Positions 26,579 to 36,443 of a DNA stretch of 64,000 nucleotides are shown here, one piece after another (the stretch's first letter is position 1; every line of letters starts with the position of its first letter). A program made the translations under genes and the position numbers. Origin of the DNA: an uncultured Bacteroidales bacterium (lineage in GTDB: Bacteria; Bacteroidota; Bacteroidia; Bacteroidales; Bacteroidaceae); assembly GCA_902800305.1 (NCBI GenBank), contig CADCDP010000028.1, forward strand, positions 1 through 64,000, given 5' to 3'. The notes beneath the pieces were generated by a model. That model ran no database searches, was not told the origin of the DNA, and saw nothing but the letters and a program-made list of their open reading frames with translations.

Positions 26579-29500
26579 ATGAATCTCTACACAAAGAAAA
26601 CTGCGCTGTGTGCCGCTGTGGCTCTGGTCACGATGGCACCTGGCGCACCCTCTGTTGCCTTTGCCAGCGAGAGCCAAGTGCCTCAGCAACAGCAACAGAC
26701 CAGAAAGATTCAGGGTGTTGTGCTCGACGAGTTCGGCGATCCGGTCATCGGTGCGTCCGTCCTTGTGAAGGCCACCTCGACCGGTGCGGCGACCGACATC
26801 AACGGCCACTTCGCTGTCGATGCCGCACCTGGCGCAACGCTCCAGATCAGTTGTATCGGTTTCATCACCCAAACGGTGAAGGCCACCTCGGGCACGATGA
26901 AGATTGTGCTGACCGAAAGCAGCCAGTCGCTCAACGACGTGGTGGTGGTGGGCTACGGTGTGATGAAGCGCAGTGACCTCACGGGTGCTGTGTCGTCCAT
27001 CGACGAGAAGGCCATCAAGCAGGGTGTGAACACCTCGATTGAACAGGCCATGCAGGGTCGCATCGCCGGTGTGCAGGTGACCCAGAACTCTGGTGCCCCT
27101 GGCGGTGGTATCTCGGTGCAAATCCGTGGTATCAACTCGCTGAACGGTAACGAACCTCTCTACGTCATCGACGGTGTGGCCATGTCGGGACAGACGAGCG
27201 ACAACTCGTCGGTGCTGAGCACACTGAACCCCTCCGACATTACGTCGCTGGAGGTGCTGAAGGACGCATCGGCAACGGCCATCTACGGTTCGCGCGCCTC
27301 GAACGGTGTGGTGCTCATCACCACGAAGCGCGGCACCGAGGGCAAGCCCAAGGTGACCTACGAAGGCATGATGGGTTGGCAGTCGCTGCCTAAGCATCTG
27401 GACATGATGGACTTGCGCCAGTATGCCAAGTACTACAACGACCGCGCCGCCTTGTGGGGTTGGGGCGAACTGGAGCAGTATAAGGACCCGTCGCTCCTGA
27501 CGAAGGGAACGGACTGGCAGGACGAACTGTTCCAGACGGCTTTCATGCACCAGCACCAGCTGGGTGTGTCGGGCGGTACGAAGGACATGAACTATAACCT
27601 CGCCGGTGGCTATCTCGACCAGGAGGGTATCGGTGTCGGCTCTGGCTTCACCCGTGCCAGCTTCCGTGCCAACTTCGAGACGAACGTGAACAAGTGGCTG
27701 AAGGTGGGAGCCAATGGCTACTTTGCCCGCACCCGTCAGATTATCACCTTCGACGATGCTGACGGCAACGGTGGCAGCGTCATCCGCGACGCCATCTCGA
27801 TGACGCCTGACGTGGCTGCCCGCAACGCTGACGGCACTTACGACTCTGGTGCCGAGAACGAGTTCAACTATACGGAGAACCCGCTCTTCAAGGCGCAACA
27901 GATTGACAACCACAACAAGAAGTCGCAGCTCGACTACAACTTCTACGCCAACATCACACCGCTGAAGAACCTCTCGCTCCGAGTGGAGTATGGTGGCAGC
28001 TTCACGTGGACAGACAGCTATTTCTTCCGCCCGTCCTACAGCTACGGCTCCAGCAACCAGTATGTGGAGTCGCAGGACAACCGCACATCCTCGACCAGCA
28101 AGTATAAGACTTTCAAGCAGTACGCCACCTACGACTTCGACCCCTTCAAGAACCAGCACTTGCAGGTGATGTTCGGTCACGAGGCACAATGGGGCGAATG
28201 GGCAAGCCTGACAGCGGGTCGCAAGGGCTACTTCTCTTCGTCGGTACACTCGCTCCATGTGGGCGATGCCACTACCGCCACCAACGACGAGATGGGCAGC
28301 GCATGGTCGATAGAGTCGTACTTCGGACGTCTGAACTACAACCTCTTCGACCGATACCTGCTCACCGCGACGCTCCGTGCCGACGGTTCGTCGTCGTTCG
28401 GTCCTAACAACAGGTGGGGATGGTTCCCTTCGGCTGCTGCCGCTTGGCGCGTCAACAACGAAAAATTCATGGAAAGCACGAAGGACTGGCTTTCCAATCT
28501 GAAAGTGCGTGTCGGTTGGGGCCTCGTGGGTAACCAGAGTGCAGGCAGCTATGCCTACGGCGTGTCGATGGGCACCATCAACACGGCTTGGGGCACGGGC
28601 TACTACGCCAACAACTACGCAAATAAGGATTTGAAGTGGGAGAGCACCAAGGCGTGGAACCTTGGCTTCGACTTCGCCTTCCTGAACAACCGCATCGAGT
28701 TCATCGTCGATATGTACTACAAGAACACCGACAACCTGCTCATGTACGCCGTGTTGCCGACTTACTTGATTGACGAGGAAGGCTACCAATATTACTTTGG
28801 CATCAAGCCGCCATACGTGAACGCTGGCGCCATCCGCAACAAGGGTATCGAGTTCACGCTCAACACGGTGAACATCGACCGAGGTGACTGGAAGTGGCGC
28901 ACGGGTGCCACGATGTCCTTCAACCGCAACAAACTGACGAAGCTGAACAGCGACGACTCGTCGTTGCAGGGACGTGTGGGCAGCGACACCTACACCCTCA
29001 GCGAGATTGGCGGTCCCGTGGGACGCTTCTACGGCTACAACGTCATCGGCATGTACACGAAGGAGGATGACTTCTACCAGAAGAACCAGCTGGGCGAGTT
29101 CCTGCTGGATGCTCAGGGCAACAAGATTCCGACGGCACGTCCGGCTGACTCCGACGGCAATCTCTACGACATCAAGCAGAACGGCATCTGGGTGGGCGAC
29201 TACATCTACGAAGATGTGAACAAAGACGGAAAAATCACCGAGGCCGACCGCAAGTACATCGGCAACCCGAACCCGAAGTTCACCTTCGGTCTGAACAACA
29301 CCGTCAGCTACAAGAACGTGGAGGTGTCGTTCTTCATCAGCGGAAGCGTGGGCAACGACGTGTATAACGTGCTTCGCCAGACGAAGACCGACCCGAAGGG
29401 CTGGGGCAACAAGATGGCTTACGTGGCGAACTGCGCCCAGATTGCCATGTACGACGCTGACGGCTCGCTGGCCGACATCAAGAACGTCTATGTGGCCAAC

Positions 29501-29833
29501 GGCGAGACTGCCGAGTGCTGGCGCATCGAGCCTACGGGCGGTGGACAGAATGACAACGGCCGCGTGTCCTCGAAGTTTGTGGAGGATGGCAGCTATGTTC
29601 GCCTCAAGTCGCTCTCCGTGGCATGGAACCTGCCGAAGCGCTGGATCGAGAAGGCTGGCATCGACTGGTGTCAGGTTTACGCCAACGCCCAGAACCTCTT
29701 TACCATCACGGGCTATAAGGGCTACGACCCCGAGGTCGGCTCGATGGGCCAGAGCGTCATCCTGCAAGGACTCGACAACGGGCGTTACCCGTCGCAACGC
29801 ATCTTCAACGTGGGTGTGAAGCTTAATTTCTAA
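26579..29833 (+). CDS. SusC-like TonB-dependent outer-membrane transporter
   Basis: This outer-membrane importer of 1084 residues takes up glycan pieces using TonB energy. It has a signal peptide (about 1-30), a CarboxypepD_reg-like domain (KIQGVVLDEFGDPVIGASVLV, about 42-110), a plug domain with GAVSSIDEKAI and the SusC signature VQIRGINSLNGNEPLYVIDG, then a beta-barrel ending QRIFNVGVKLNF with the terminal aromatic residue. It is followed after 27 bases by susD, then a TIG lipoprotein and GH5, so it is the core of a polysaccharide utilisation locus. The neighbouring mannan enzymes suggest beta-mannan or glucomannan, which is an inference. Confidence 0.95.
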   Translation: MNLYTKKTALCAAVALVTMAPGAPSVAFASESQVPQQQQQTRKIQGVVLDEFGDPVIGASVLVKATSTGAATDINGHFAVDAAPGATLQISCIGFITQTVKATSGTMKIVLTESSQSLNDVVVVGYGVMKRSDLTGAVSSIDEKAIKQGVNTSIEQAMQGRIAGVQVTQNSGAPGGGISVQIRGINSLNGNEPLYVIDGVAMSGQTSDNSSVLSTLNPSDITSLEVLKDASATAIYGSRASNGVVLITTKRGTEGKPKVTYEGMMGWQSLPKHLDMMDLRQYAKYYNDRAALWGWGELEQYKDPSLLTKGTDWQDELFQTAFMHQHQLGVSGGTKDMNYNLAGGYLDQEGIGVGSGFTRASFRANFETNVNKWLKVGANGYFARTRQIITFDDADGNGGSVIRDAISMTPDVAARNADGTYDSGAENEFNYTENPLFKAQQIDNHNKKSQLDYNFYANITPLKNLSLRVEYGGSFTWTDSYFFRPSYSYGSSNQYVESQDNRTSSTSKYKTFKQYATYDFDPFKNQHLQVMFGHEAQWGEWASLTAGRKGYFSSSVHSLHVGDATTATNDEMGSAWSIESYFGRLNYNLFDRYLLTATLRADGSSSFGPNNRWGWFPSAAAAWRVNNEKFMESTKDWLSNLKVRVGWGLVGNQSAGSYAYGVSMGTINTAWGTGYYANNYANKDLKWESTKAWNLGFDFAFLNNRIEFIVDMYYKNTDNLLMYAVLPTYLIDEEGYQYYFGIKPPYVNAGAIRNKGIEFTLNTVNIDRGDWKWRTGATMSFNRNKLTKLNSDDSSLQGRVGSDTYTLSEIGGPVGRFYGYNVIGMYTKEDDFYQKNQLGEFLLDAQGNKIPTARPADSDGNLYDIKQNGIWVGDYIYEDVNKDGKITEADRKYIGNPNPKFTFGLNNTVSYKNVEVSFFISGSVGNDVYNVLRQTKTDPKGWGNKMAYVANCAQIAMYDADGSLADIKNVYVANGETAECWRIEPTGGGQNDNGRVSSKFVEDGSYVRLKSLSVAWNLPKRWIEKAGIDWCQVYANAQNLFTITGYKGYDPEVGSMGQSVILQGLDNGRYPSQRIFNVGVKLNF

Positions 29834-29860
29834 CACACATTATATATATTATAGACCAAT

Positions 29861-31738
29861 ATGAAAAAGCTAAATATACTGTTGTTGTCGGCGGCATCGC
29901 TCTTGGCCGGAGGAACGCTCACCACGGGGTGCAGCGACAGCTTCCTGGAGAAGACACCCAGCAATGACTACACGGCTGAGACGTTCTACTCGTCGGATGC
30001 AGCCGTGATGAAAGCCATCGAGCCGCTCTACAACTATGCGTGGTTCAACTACAACTACCGCGCCATGATAGGCATGGGCTCCATCCGCGCCAACGACGGC
30101 TGGAACCCCTACCTCAACCCCGAATTTGCCACCTTCCAGGTGACGGGCCTCTCCACCGAGCTGACCAACGCCTGGGCAAGCTTCTACATGGTGGTGTCGA
30201 TGTCCAACCAGCTGATTTCCGACATTAACACCTACTGCACCGATGCCGTGAGCGAGGAAGTGAAGAACCTGGCTCTGGGCGAAGCCTACCTCATGCGAGG
30301 CACTGCCTACTTCTACCTCGTCCGTGCGTGGGGCGACGTGATTGTGTATGAAGACAACGAGGCGCTGACTGCCTCACCCGTCCAACCGCTCACGAAGGAG
30401 GAAGACGTGCTCCGCTTCGTCATCCGCGACTACAAACGCGCTATGGAGCTGTTGCCGACATCGAGCACCAGCATGCACGCGACGAAGTACACCGCCGAAG
30501 CGCTCTGTGCCAAAGCTACACTGGCTTTAAGTGGATGGAACAACGGCGGCCAGCGCGACGAGACCATGCTGAAGGAGGTGATTGCCATGTGCGACGACGT
30601 GCTGCAGAATGGCCCCTACAGCCTCTTGCCCAACTACGAAGACCTCTTCAAGTACGACTATAACAACTTCTCCATGCAGAACGCGGAGACCCTGCTCGCT
30701 ATGCACTGGGCAGACCCATCGACAGGCTCTTGGGGCAACATGAGCGCCAACCTGTCTGACTTGGCTTGGAGCGGTTCGTCGGACGTGACCGTGTGGGGCG
30801 GCATCTACGCCTCGGTGGATATGATTGACCTCTACAACGAGGACGTCAGCGACTCCATCCGTTTCCACGCCACCTTCTGCACCCCTGGAGCCTACTACTC
30901 CTACTGGGACACGGGCAACGACCTTGTGGCAGCTGCCGACAAGACTCCCGAGAACGGCTATCCACAGGCGACGGGCTACCTCTACAAGAAGAAGTTCTGC
31001 CAGCTAAAGAAGTGGATTCCAGGCACCAAGGCCGACTGCCAAGGGCACTTGGCACAGATGGCTTCTCCCCTCAATACGTATATTATGCGACTTGCCGATG
31101 TTTACCTCATCGAAGCTGAAGCCATCCTCGGCAACAGCGACACGACCAGCGACGCGAAGGGTCTGGCCGCCATCAACGCCGTGCGCAGCCGTGCCGGTGT
31201 GAAGCCGCTTACGTCCTACGGTCTCGACGAACTCATCAAGGAGCGTCGCAAGGAGTTCTGCATGGAATACCAAAACTGGTACGACATGGTGACGTGGTAC
31301 CGCTGGAAGCCGCAGTATATGCTCAACTACTTCAACAACAAGCAGCACCGTGCCTTCATGATTAACGAGGGCGACGTGCTGTACAATGCCGACCGCACCA
31401 TCTCCTACCGCACCTTCTGCAACCGGCAGTCAGGCCCGTGGTACATTTACGACTACAACGCCACCATCAACGGCAAGACCTACGAGAAGGTGTGCTACTG
31501 GAACGACTGTCTGCGCGACGGCGACACTGAGGACATCATCCTGACGAAAGAAGACGGCTACACCTACGACGTGGATCAGCTCTCCCGTGGCCAGGACGGA
31601 TACGACCCCGTGACCCTCAACGAGCAGAACATCTTCATGCCTTATCCCGAGGCCGACGTGCTCCGCAACCCCTACTTCAAGCAGGCGGCCCAGAGCTACG
31701 ATTTTGGCGACTTCATTATCAACGACAGCATCCGTTAA
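29861..31738 (+). CDS. SusD/RagB-like surface glycan-binding lipoprotein
   Basis: This 625-residue surface lipoprotein lids the SusC channel and binds glycan. The lipobox is at LTTGCSDSFLEKTPS (Cys24), followed by the typical SusD N-terminus. TPR-like helices carry LALGEAYLMRGTAYFYLVRAWGD (about 138-160), the hallmark of the family, and the C-terminal half has AINAVRSRAGVKPL and LIKERRKEFCMEYQNWYD. It lies between the susC-like and TIG lipoprotein genes with gaps of 27 and 15 bases, so co-transcription is likely. The length is somewhat above the family average. Confidence 0.94.
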   Translation: MKKLNILLLSAASLLAGGTLTTGCSDSFLEKTPSNDYTAETFYSSDAAVMKAIEPLYNYAWFNYNYRAMIGMGSIRANDGWNPYLNPEFATFQVTGLSTELTNAWASFYMVVSMSNQLISDINTYCTDAVSEEVKNLALGEAYLMRGTAYFYLVRAWGDVIVYEDNEALTASPVQPLTKEEDVLRFVIRDYKRAMELLPTSSTSMHATKYTAEALCAKATLALSGWNNGGQRDETMLKEVIAMCDDVLQNGPYSLLPNYEDLFKYDYNNFSMQNAETLLAMHWADPSTGSWGNMSANLSDLAWSGSSDVTVWGGIYASVDMIDLYNEDVSDSIRFHATFCTPGAYYSYWDTGNDLVAAADKTPENGYPQATGYLYKKKFCQLKKWIPGTKADCQGHLAQMASPLNTYIMRLADVYLIEAEAILGNSDTTSDAKGLAAINAVRSRAGVKPLTSYGLDELIKERRKEFCMEYQNWYDMVTWYRWKPQYMLNYFNNKQHRAFMINEGDVLYNADRTISYRTFCNRQSGPWYIYDYNATINGKTYEKVCYWNDCLRDGDTEDIILTKEDGYTYDVDQLSRGQDGYDPVTLNEQNIFMPYPEADVLRNPYFKQAAQSYDFGDFIINDSIR

Positions 31739-31753
31739 GCAACGACTAAAAAT

Positions 31754-33373
31754 ATGGAAAAGACAATCAATAAACATTGGGGCATCCTGATGGCCGCACT
31801 GATGGCCGTCCTCTCCTTGGGCGTGACATCGTGCAGCGACAACGACGGCGACGGACAGCCCGTCATCACCGGAGTGCGCACCTGCGACCCCGAAACAGCC
31901 GACAGCCTCTTTACCAAGTCCGCACAGGGACAGACCATCGCCATCATCGGTAAGAACCTCGGTGGGGCGAGAAAGGTCTTCATCAACGACCAGGAAGTAT
32001 ATTTCAGCTCCACCATGAACACCGACCACAGCATCATCGTGAAGGTGCCATCGGAGAGCGACGGCTTCCAGCTCACCGCCTTCAACTCGGAACTGAAGGA
32101 CGAAATCCGCGTGGAGACCACCCACGGCACCGCCACCTACGGCTTCAAGGTGCTGGGTTCGGCTCCGAGCATCAGCCGCATACAGGGCAGCTACCCACGT
32201 GCCGCTGGCGACCCGCTGAACATCTACGGCGTGAACCTCTTCAGCATCGAGAAAATCTACTTCACCGACGTGACGGCTGAAGCACTCGACACCCTCGACT
32301 GGGAGGACGTGCCGGGCAACCGCGTGAACGTGAACGACTACGAGACCATCGTTTCCGACCGCCACCTCAACTCCAATCAGGACTACGAGGTGACCTCGCA
32401 GCTGCAAATCACCACGCCCACGCTGCCCTTCGACGAAGGCTCCCTTGTGCTCGAATGTGCCGCCGGCACCGTTTACATCCCTTACTCGAAGGTGCCAGGC
32501 AAGCCCGTCATTAGCGGCATCAACACCGACATGCCCATCCCCGGCACCGACCTCGTCATCCGCGGACGCGAGTTTGTGCAAGTGGAATCGGTCAGCTACG
32601 GCGACGTGACCCTCTCGCTCGACGACTTCACCGTGGCCGACTCCGAGGACGCCATCACCATCCGCTTCAGCAAGAAGCCGACACCCGGCTCGGGCACCAC
32701 GCTCACCGTCACCACACCTGGCGGCCAAGCCTCGGTGGAATACTTCTACGTGTACGACGGGCTGTTGCTCAACTTCGAGCCTGACTACGCCACCGACAAC
32801 GGCTGGGGTCCCAACGGTGAGCTGATGCAGGAGGCAACGGCCGACGCCATCCCCTACGTGAGCGACGGCCAGTTCTGGCGCATCAAGTCGAGCGACGGAG
32901 GCTGGAACTGGTGGGCCACGATGTGCTACTTCCGCAAGGACTGGAACGGCAACTCGTTCGCTCTGCCGGGCTTCGACCTCATTCCAGCCGACACCCCAGC
33001 CGAGGACATCTACCTGGCCATGGAGGTGTGGGACAACAACACCGACTTCGGCGGAGCCCAGTGGCCCTTCATGCACTACCAGATTCAGACTATCGGCGAT
33101 GCCAAGACCCTCGTGTTCGAGAACTTCATCCAGAACGACGTGGTTTACAAGGAGAAGGCCCTCCGCGCCATCGACAACACGCAGCCCAAGGAGCAGTGGT
33201 ACCGCCACGTCACTCCGCTGAGCAACTTTGACGGCTGGGCCGGCAAGACCTACGCCGACATCGTGGCCGACGGCATCAACCAGATTCGGCTTATGCACAT
33301 GAACTGGACGGGCACCCCATCCACCATGGACGTGATGCTCGACAACGTGCGCATTTACTACCCCAAGCAATAA
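31754..33373 (+). CDS. IPT/TIG-domain surface glycan-binding lipoprotein (SGBP-like)
   Basis: This is a 539-residue lipoprotein with the lipobox VTSCSDND (Cys27). Two or three IPT/TIG immunoglobulin-like domains follow (VITGVRTCDPE…GQTIAIIGKNLGG; PSISRIQGSYPRAAGDPLNIYGVNL; PVISGINTDMPIPGTDLVIRG). The C-terminal half (about 330-539) is a Trp-rich beta-sandwich (SSDGGWNWWATMCYF) like the glycan-binding domain of SGBP-B proteins. It probably holds polysaccharide at the surface next to SusC/D. It is encoded between the susD-like and GH5 genes. The ligand is inferred from the neighbours. Confidence 0.85.
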   Translation: MEKTINKHWGILMAALMAVLSLGVTSCSDNDGDGQPVITGVRTCDPETADSLFTKSAQGQTIAIIGKNLGGARKVFINDQEVYFSSTMNTDHSIIVKVPSESDGFQLTAFNSELKDEIRVETTHGTATYGFKVLGSAPSISRIQGSYPRAAGDPLNIYGVNLFSIEKIYFTDVTAEALDTLDWEDVPGNRVNVNDYETIVSDRHLNSNQDYEVTSQLQITTPTLPFDEGSLVLECAAGTVYIPYSKVPGKPVISGINTDMPIPGTDLVIRGREFVQVESVSYGDVTLSLDDFTVADSEDAITIRFSKKPTPGSGTTLTVTTPGGQASVEYFYVYDGLLLNFEPDYATDNGWGPNGELMQEATADAIPYVSDGQFWRIKSSDGGWNWWATMCYFRKDWNGNSFALPGFDLIPADTPAEDIYLAMEVWDNNTDFGGAQWPFMHYQIQTIGDAKTLVFENFIQNDVVYKEKALRAIDNTQPKEQWYRHVTPLSNFDGWAGKTYADIVADGINQIRLMHMNWTGTPSTMDVMLDNVRIYYPKQ

Positions 33374-33394
33374 CCCTCTAACCCTTTTCAAGCA

Positions 33395-34867
33395 ATGAAG
33401 AAAATCATCAATATCTTCACCCTCGCGCTTGCTTTCCTTGCAGCCCTCTCCATCCAGGGCTGCAAGGACAGCGACAGCGCGGCCACGGCCTCACATCTCA
33501 ACCTGTTCCGTGACTCCGTGGCCATCAGCCAGTTGGACTTCAACATCGGTTCCGCCTTCACCATGATAGGCGTTGACTGTGATGCCGACTGGACCGCCTC
33601 CAGCGATGCTGACTGGTGCATCCTCTCCAACCATGCCGGCTACGGCTACACCGACCGCTGGTCCTACGTGCGCCTCTCCGTCGAGAAGAACAGCGGCGAT
33701 GCCCGCACCGCCACCGTCACCTTCAAGTCAGGCAGCACCACCGCGACCCTCAAAGTCACCCAGAAAGGCTCAGGCTCCGATGCGGGCGACACCTTCCAGA
33801 CCGCCTTCGAGTTCATCGAAAGCCTCACCTTCGGCTACAACCTCTACAACACCTTGGAGGCCAACCCCGACATCAACGAAAGTTGGTGGAACCCCACCAG
33901 CGACCGCGATTGGGAGACCTCATGGGGACAGCCCTACACCACGCAGGAAGAGATTGACTCCATCGTGGCTGGCGGCGTCAACGTCATCCGTGTGCCCGTC
34001 ACATGGTATCCCCACATGGATGCCGACGGCAACGTTTCCGACTCGTGGATGAACCGTGTCGAAGAGGTGGTGAAGTATGTCCTCAACACCGGTTCCTACT
34101 GCATCCTCAACGTCCACCACGATGCCAGCGCACGCGGTTCACGCACCGACGGCATCGCATGGCTCCGTGCCGACCTGGACGAGTACGACGAGATTTCCCC
34201 TAAGTTCAAGAAACTCTGGACACAAATCGCCAACCGCTTCAAGGACTACGACGAGCACCTGCTCTTCGAGGCCTTCAACGAGATTCTCGACAACACCGAC
34301 AACTGGGGCGACCCGTCCAACCCATCGGCCTACACCGCCATCACCAAGCTGGAGCAGGACTTCGTGGATGTCGTTCGAGCCACGGGCGGCAACAACGAGT
34401 ACCGCAACCTCATCGTCAACCCCTACTCAGCAGGTTCTTCGCAAGCCAAGCTGAACGGTTTCCAGGCACCCAACGACCTACACTCCAACCACATCCTCGC
34501 TTCCATCCACACCTACGACCCCTACAACTTCTGCAATGCGGGCGGTGAGTGGAACATCTACATCTGGAGCGAGGACTGCGAGACCGAGCTGACCGCCATG
34601 ACGGAGCGTGTGAACAACCGCATGAACGACCTGGGTCTGCCTTATCTCTATACCGAATTCGGTGCCCTCGACCCCGACAAGGAACTGGGCGAGCGCATCA
34701 AATATTGCCGCTACATCATGGGGCAGTTCCGTCACTACGGCACCACGGGCATCTGGTGGGATGCCGACAACTCCGCCAAGCACTGGGCAGGACTCTTCGA
34801 CCGCCAGAACTCCAAGTGGAACGAGACGGAAATCCAGCAAATCTTTGTGGATGCCACACGGCGGTAA
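33395..34867 (+). CDS. BACON-GH5 surface endoglycanase (glucanase or mannanase)
   Basis: This 490-residue lipoprotein (lipobox SIQGCKDS, Cys23) has one BACON domain (about 35-130, with WTASSDADWCILS and ATVTFKSGSTTATLKVTQKG) and a GH5 barrel. The barrel shows GGVNVIRVPVTWYPHMD, LNVHHDA, the acid/base Glu296 in FEAFNEILD and the nucleophile Glu421 in YLYTEFGALD. It would cut beta-1,4 backbones at the cell surface before uptake through SusC/D. GH5 covers cellulases, xyloglucanases and mannanases. Context favours (gluco)mannan, but sequence alone does not fix the substrate. A terminator follows at 34909-34938. Confidence 0.9.
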   Translation: MKKIINIFTLALAFLAALSIQGCKDSDSAATASHLNLFRDSVAISQLDFNIGSAFTMIGVDCDADWTASSDADWCILSNHAGYGYTDRWSYVRLSVEKNSGDARTATVTFKSGSTTATLKVTQKGSGSDAGDTFQTAFEFIESLTFGYNLYNTLEANPDINESWWNPTSDRDWETSWGQPYTTQEEIDSIVAGGVNVIRVPVTWYPHMDADGNVSDSWMNRVEEVVKYVLNTGSYCILNVHHDASARGSRTDGIAWLRADLDEYDEISPKFKKLWTQIANRFKDYDEHLLFEAFNEILDNTDNWGDPSNPSAYTAITKLEQDFVDVVRATGGNNEYRNLIVNPYSAGSSQAKLNGFQAPNDLHSNHILASIHTYDPYNFCNAGGEWNIYIWSEDCETELTAMTERVNNRMNDLGLPYLYTEFGALDPDKELGERIKYCRYIMGQFRHYGTTGIWWDADNSAKHWAGLFDRQNSKWNETEIQQIFVDATRR

Positions 34868-34908
34868 ACCAATCAAAAACCTTTCCGCTCCTACAGAGCG
34901 ACAACAAA

Positions 34909-34938
34909 GAGGGGAGTGCCCACACGGACACTCCCCTC
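34909..34938 (+). terminator. Terminator after the SusCD-GH5 operon
   Basis: gaggggagtg and cactcccctc form a 10-bp stem around a 10-base loop, with aaactttttc downstream. It stands 42 bases after the GH5 stop. Confidence 0.8.
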
Positions 34939-34955
34939 AAACTTTTTCTATATAA

Positions 34956-35031
34956 ACAACGGATTTCACGGATTAAACGGATTTATCCTCGCATGAGAAT
35001 AGGAATCCGTTTAATCCGTGAAATCCGTTGT
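34956..35031. repeat. Perfect 28-bp inverted repeat between convergent genes
   Basis: The arms 34956-34983 and 35004-35031 are exact reverse complements around a 20-base loop. Each arm itself holds CGGATT three times at 9-base steps. It is a second hairpin after the GH5 operon and may stop transcripts from both sides. Confidence 0.9.
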
Positions 35032-35054
35032 AAAAAAACCTTACGAAACTTGTT

Positions 35055-36377
35055 TTACTTCACCAGCACTTTCTTCACAGCACCGTTGCTCATGCGAACC
35101 ACGTTCACACCCTTCTGTGGAGCGTTGAGACGAGCACCAGCGATGGAGTAGTAAGCCACGGGAGCAGCTTCGGTAGCCACGTCAGAGATGGAGTTCTCAG
35201 TGGCAGCCGTGAAGAGGATAGTACCAGCATAGTTGTCGAACGTCACGTTGTAGATGCCGGCAGGGAGCTTGAAGCTCTGGTCAAGACCGATTTCGATAGG
35301 TGTAGCCACGTCCAGTGTGCCCCAGTCGGGAGCTACAGAGATGCGGAATTGGTTGAACGTAGCCCAGTCGTCCTTGTCAGCACCGAGTGCGATACCAAAG
35401 GCGAACCAGCCGTTGCCTTCCCACTCGTCCAGCACGGTGATAGTGCCCGTGAAGGTATCGGTGTCCTTGTTATAAGTCAGTTCGAGAGAGCCGTCTGATG
35501 GGTCCCAACCGTTGCAACCGGCAAGGTTACCGATAGCAAAGACGTGCATGAGACCCTCGACATACTCGTCAGCCGTCTGCGAGGTGAGCCACACCTTCTT
35601 GATGACAATCGTCGTTTCGCCGTCGGGCTTCTCCACTTCATCCGAACTCTTAAAGACGTTCTGGTAAGCATACTGCTCTATCTTCGCCCAGTCATCAATT
35701 TCGAAGATGTAGTAGAATGGCTTATCGAAGTCGAGTTCGTCCTGAACCGGGTCACCATTCTTGTCGATACCTTTCACAACAATATTTCCGTGACCAGTCA
35801 CGCTTTCCACCTCAAAGATGAGAGTGTTGTAGGCAGTCACGTCTTTGTCCAACCATACGCCGTCCCAGCCCCAGTCGCCAGCAGGCAATACGTGGGTGCC
35901 GCCAGTAGCGTCGAGCACAGCAATCTTGATGTCGTCACCTTCGCCGCCTTCATCTTCGCCATCGGAGAGGTAGATGCGGGTGATGGTGAGGGTGGTAGGA
36001 GCTGATGCCTGCAGCGCAATCTGCTCGAGGGCGCTCATGTCCTTGCCTTCGAAAGAGCACTCCAGCTTGGTGATGCCAATTTCGCCCCATGCACTTGCTT
36101 CACCCACAAGAATCTGGGTGTTCACAGTGGTAGGCTCAGCAAATTCGAACACGACCTTCTTCCATGCCGACCAGTCGCACTTGACATCGCCTTCAGGAAG
36201 CCATGCAGCCAGACCGCCCCACGAAACGGCATTGAACGTGATGCTGCCGTCCTCGTTGTTCGTAAACGTCTCAGCGCCGTTCCACGTGTAAGTAAACTTT
36301 GAGATGATGTCCTCGGTCGCTGCGTGGGCAGCCAGTGCGGCAACGGCCATGACGAATGAAAGTAAAATTTTCTTCAT
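35055..36377 (-). CDS. Secreted multi-domain beta-sandwich protein with sorting-like tail
   Basis: I do not recognise a single family for this 440-residue protein. It has a signal peptide (MKKILLSFVMAVAALAAHAA), two domains resembling carbohydrate-binding jelly rolls (about 22-145, with KKVVFEFAEPT; about 155-270, with YNTLIFEVES), a domain similar to SusE/SusF starch-binding domains (HVFAIGNLAGCNGWDPSDG, about 285-400), and the tail VAYYSIAGARL…PQKGVNVVR…KKVLVK. It lies convergent to the GH5 operon. A role in binding sugar outside the cell is plausible, but only the fold-like pattern supports it. Confidence 0.6.
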   Translation of the reverse strand: MKKILLSFVMAVAALAAHAATEDIISKFTYTWNGAETFTNNEDGSITFNAVSWGGLAAWLPEGDVKCDWSAWKKVVFEFAEPTTVNTQILVGEASAWGEIGITKLECSFEGKDMSALEQIALQASAPTTLTITRIYLSDGEDEGGEGDDIKIAVLDATGGTHVLPAGDWGWDGVWLDKDVTAYNTLIFEVESVTGHGNIVVKGIDKNGDPVQDELDFDKPFYYIFEIDDWAKIEQYAYQNVFKSSDEVEKPDGETTIVIKKVWLTSQTADEYVEGLMHVFAIGNLAGCNGWDPSDGSLELTYNKDTDTFTGTITVLDEWEGNGWFAFGIALGADKDDWATFNQFRISVAPDWGTLDVATPIEIGLDQSFKLPAGIYNVTFDNYAGTILFTAATENSISDVATEAAPVAYYSIAGARLNAPQKGVNVVRMSNGAVKKVLVK

Positions 36378-36443
36378 ACGTTGTTAAATTAATTAGTTAG
36401 TTAATAATAAAAAATGTATGTCGTTCTTTTTCTTGCAACGGGT

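Noticed and set aside
26561..29836. A 1091-codon open frame on the minus strand opposite the SusC gene
   Set aside because: It mirrors the codon positions of the SusC gene, has no family motifs and is rich in Val, His, Arg and Leu, as expected of an antisense shadow in GC-rich DNA.
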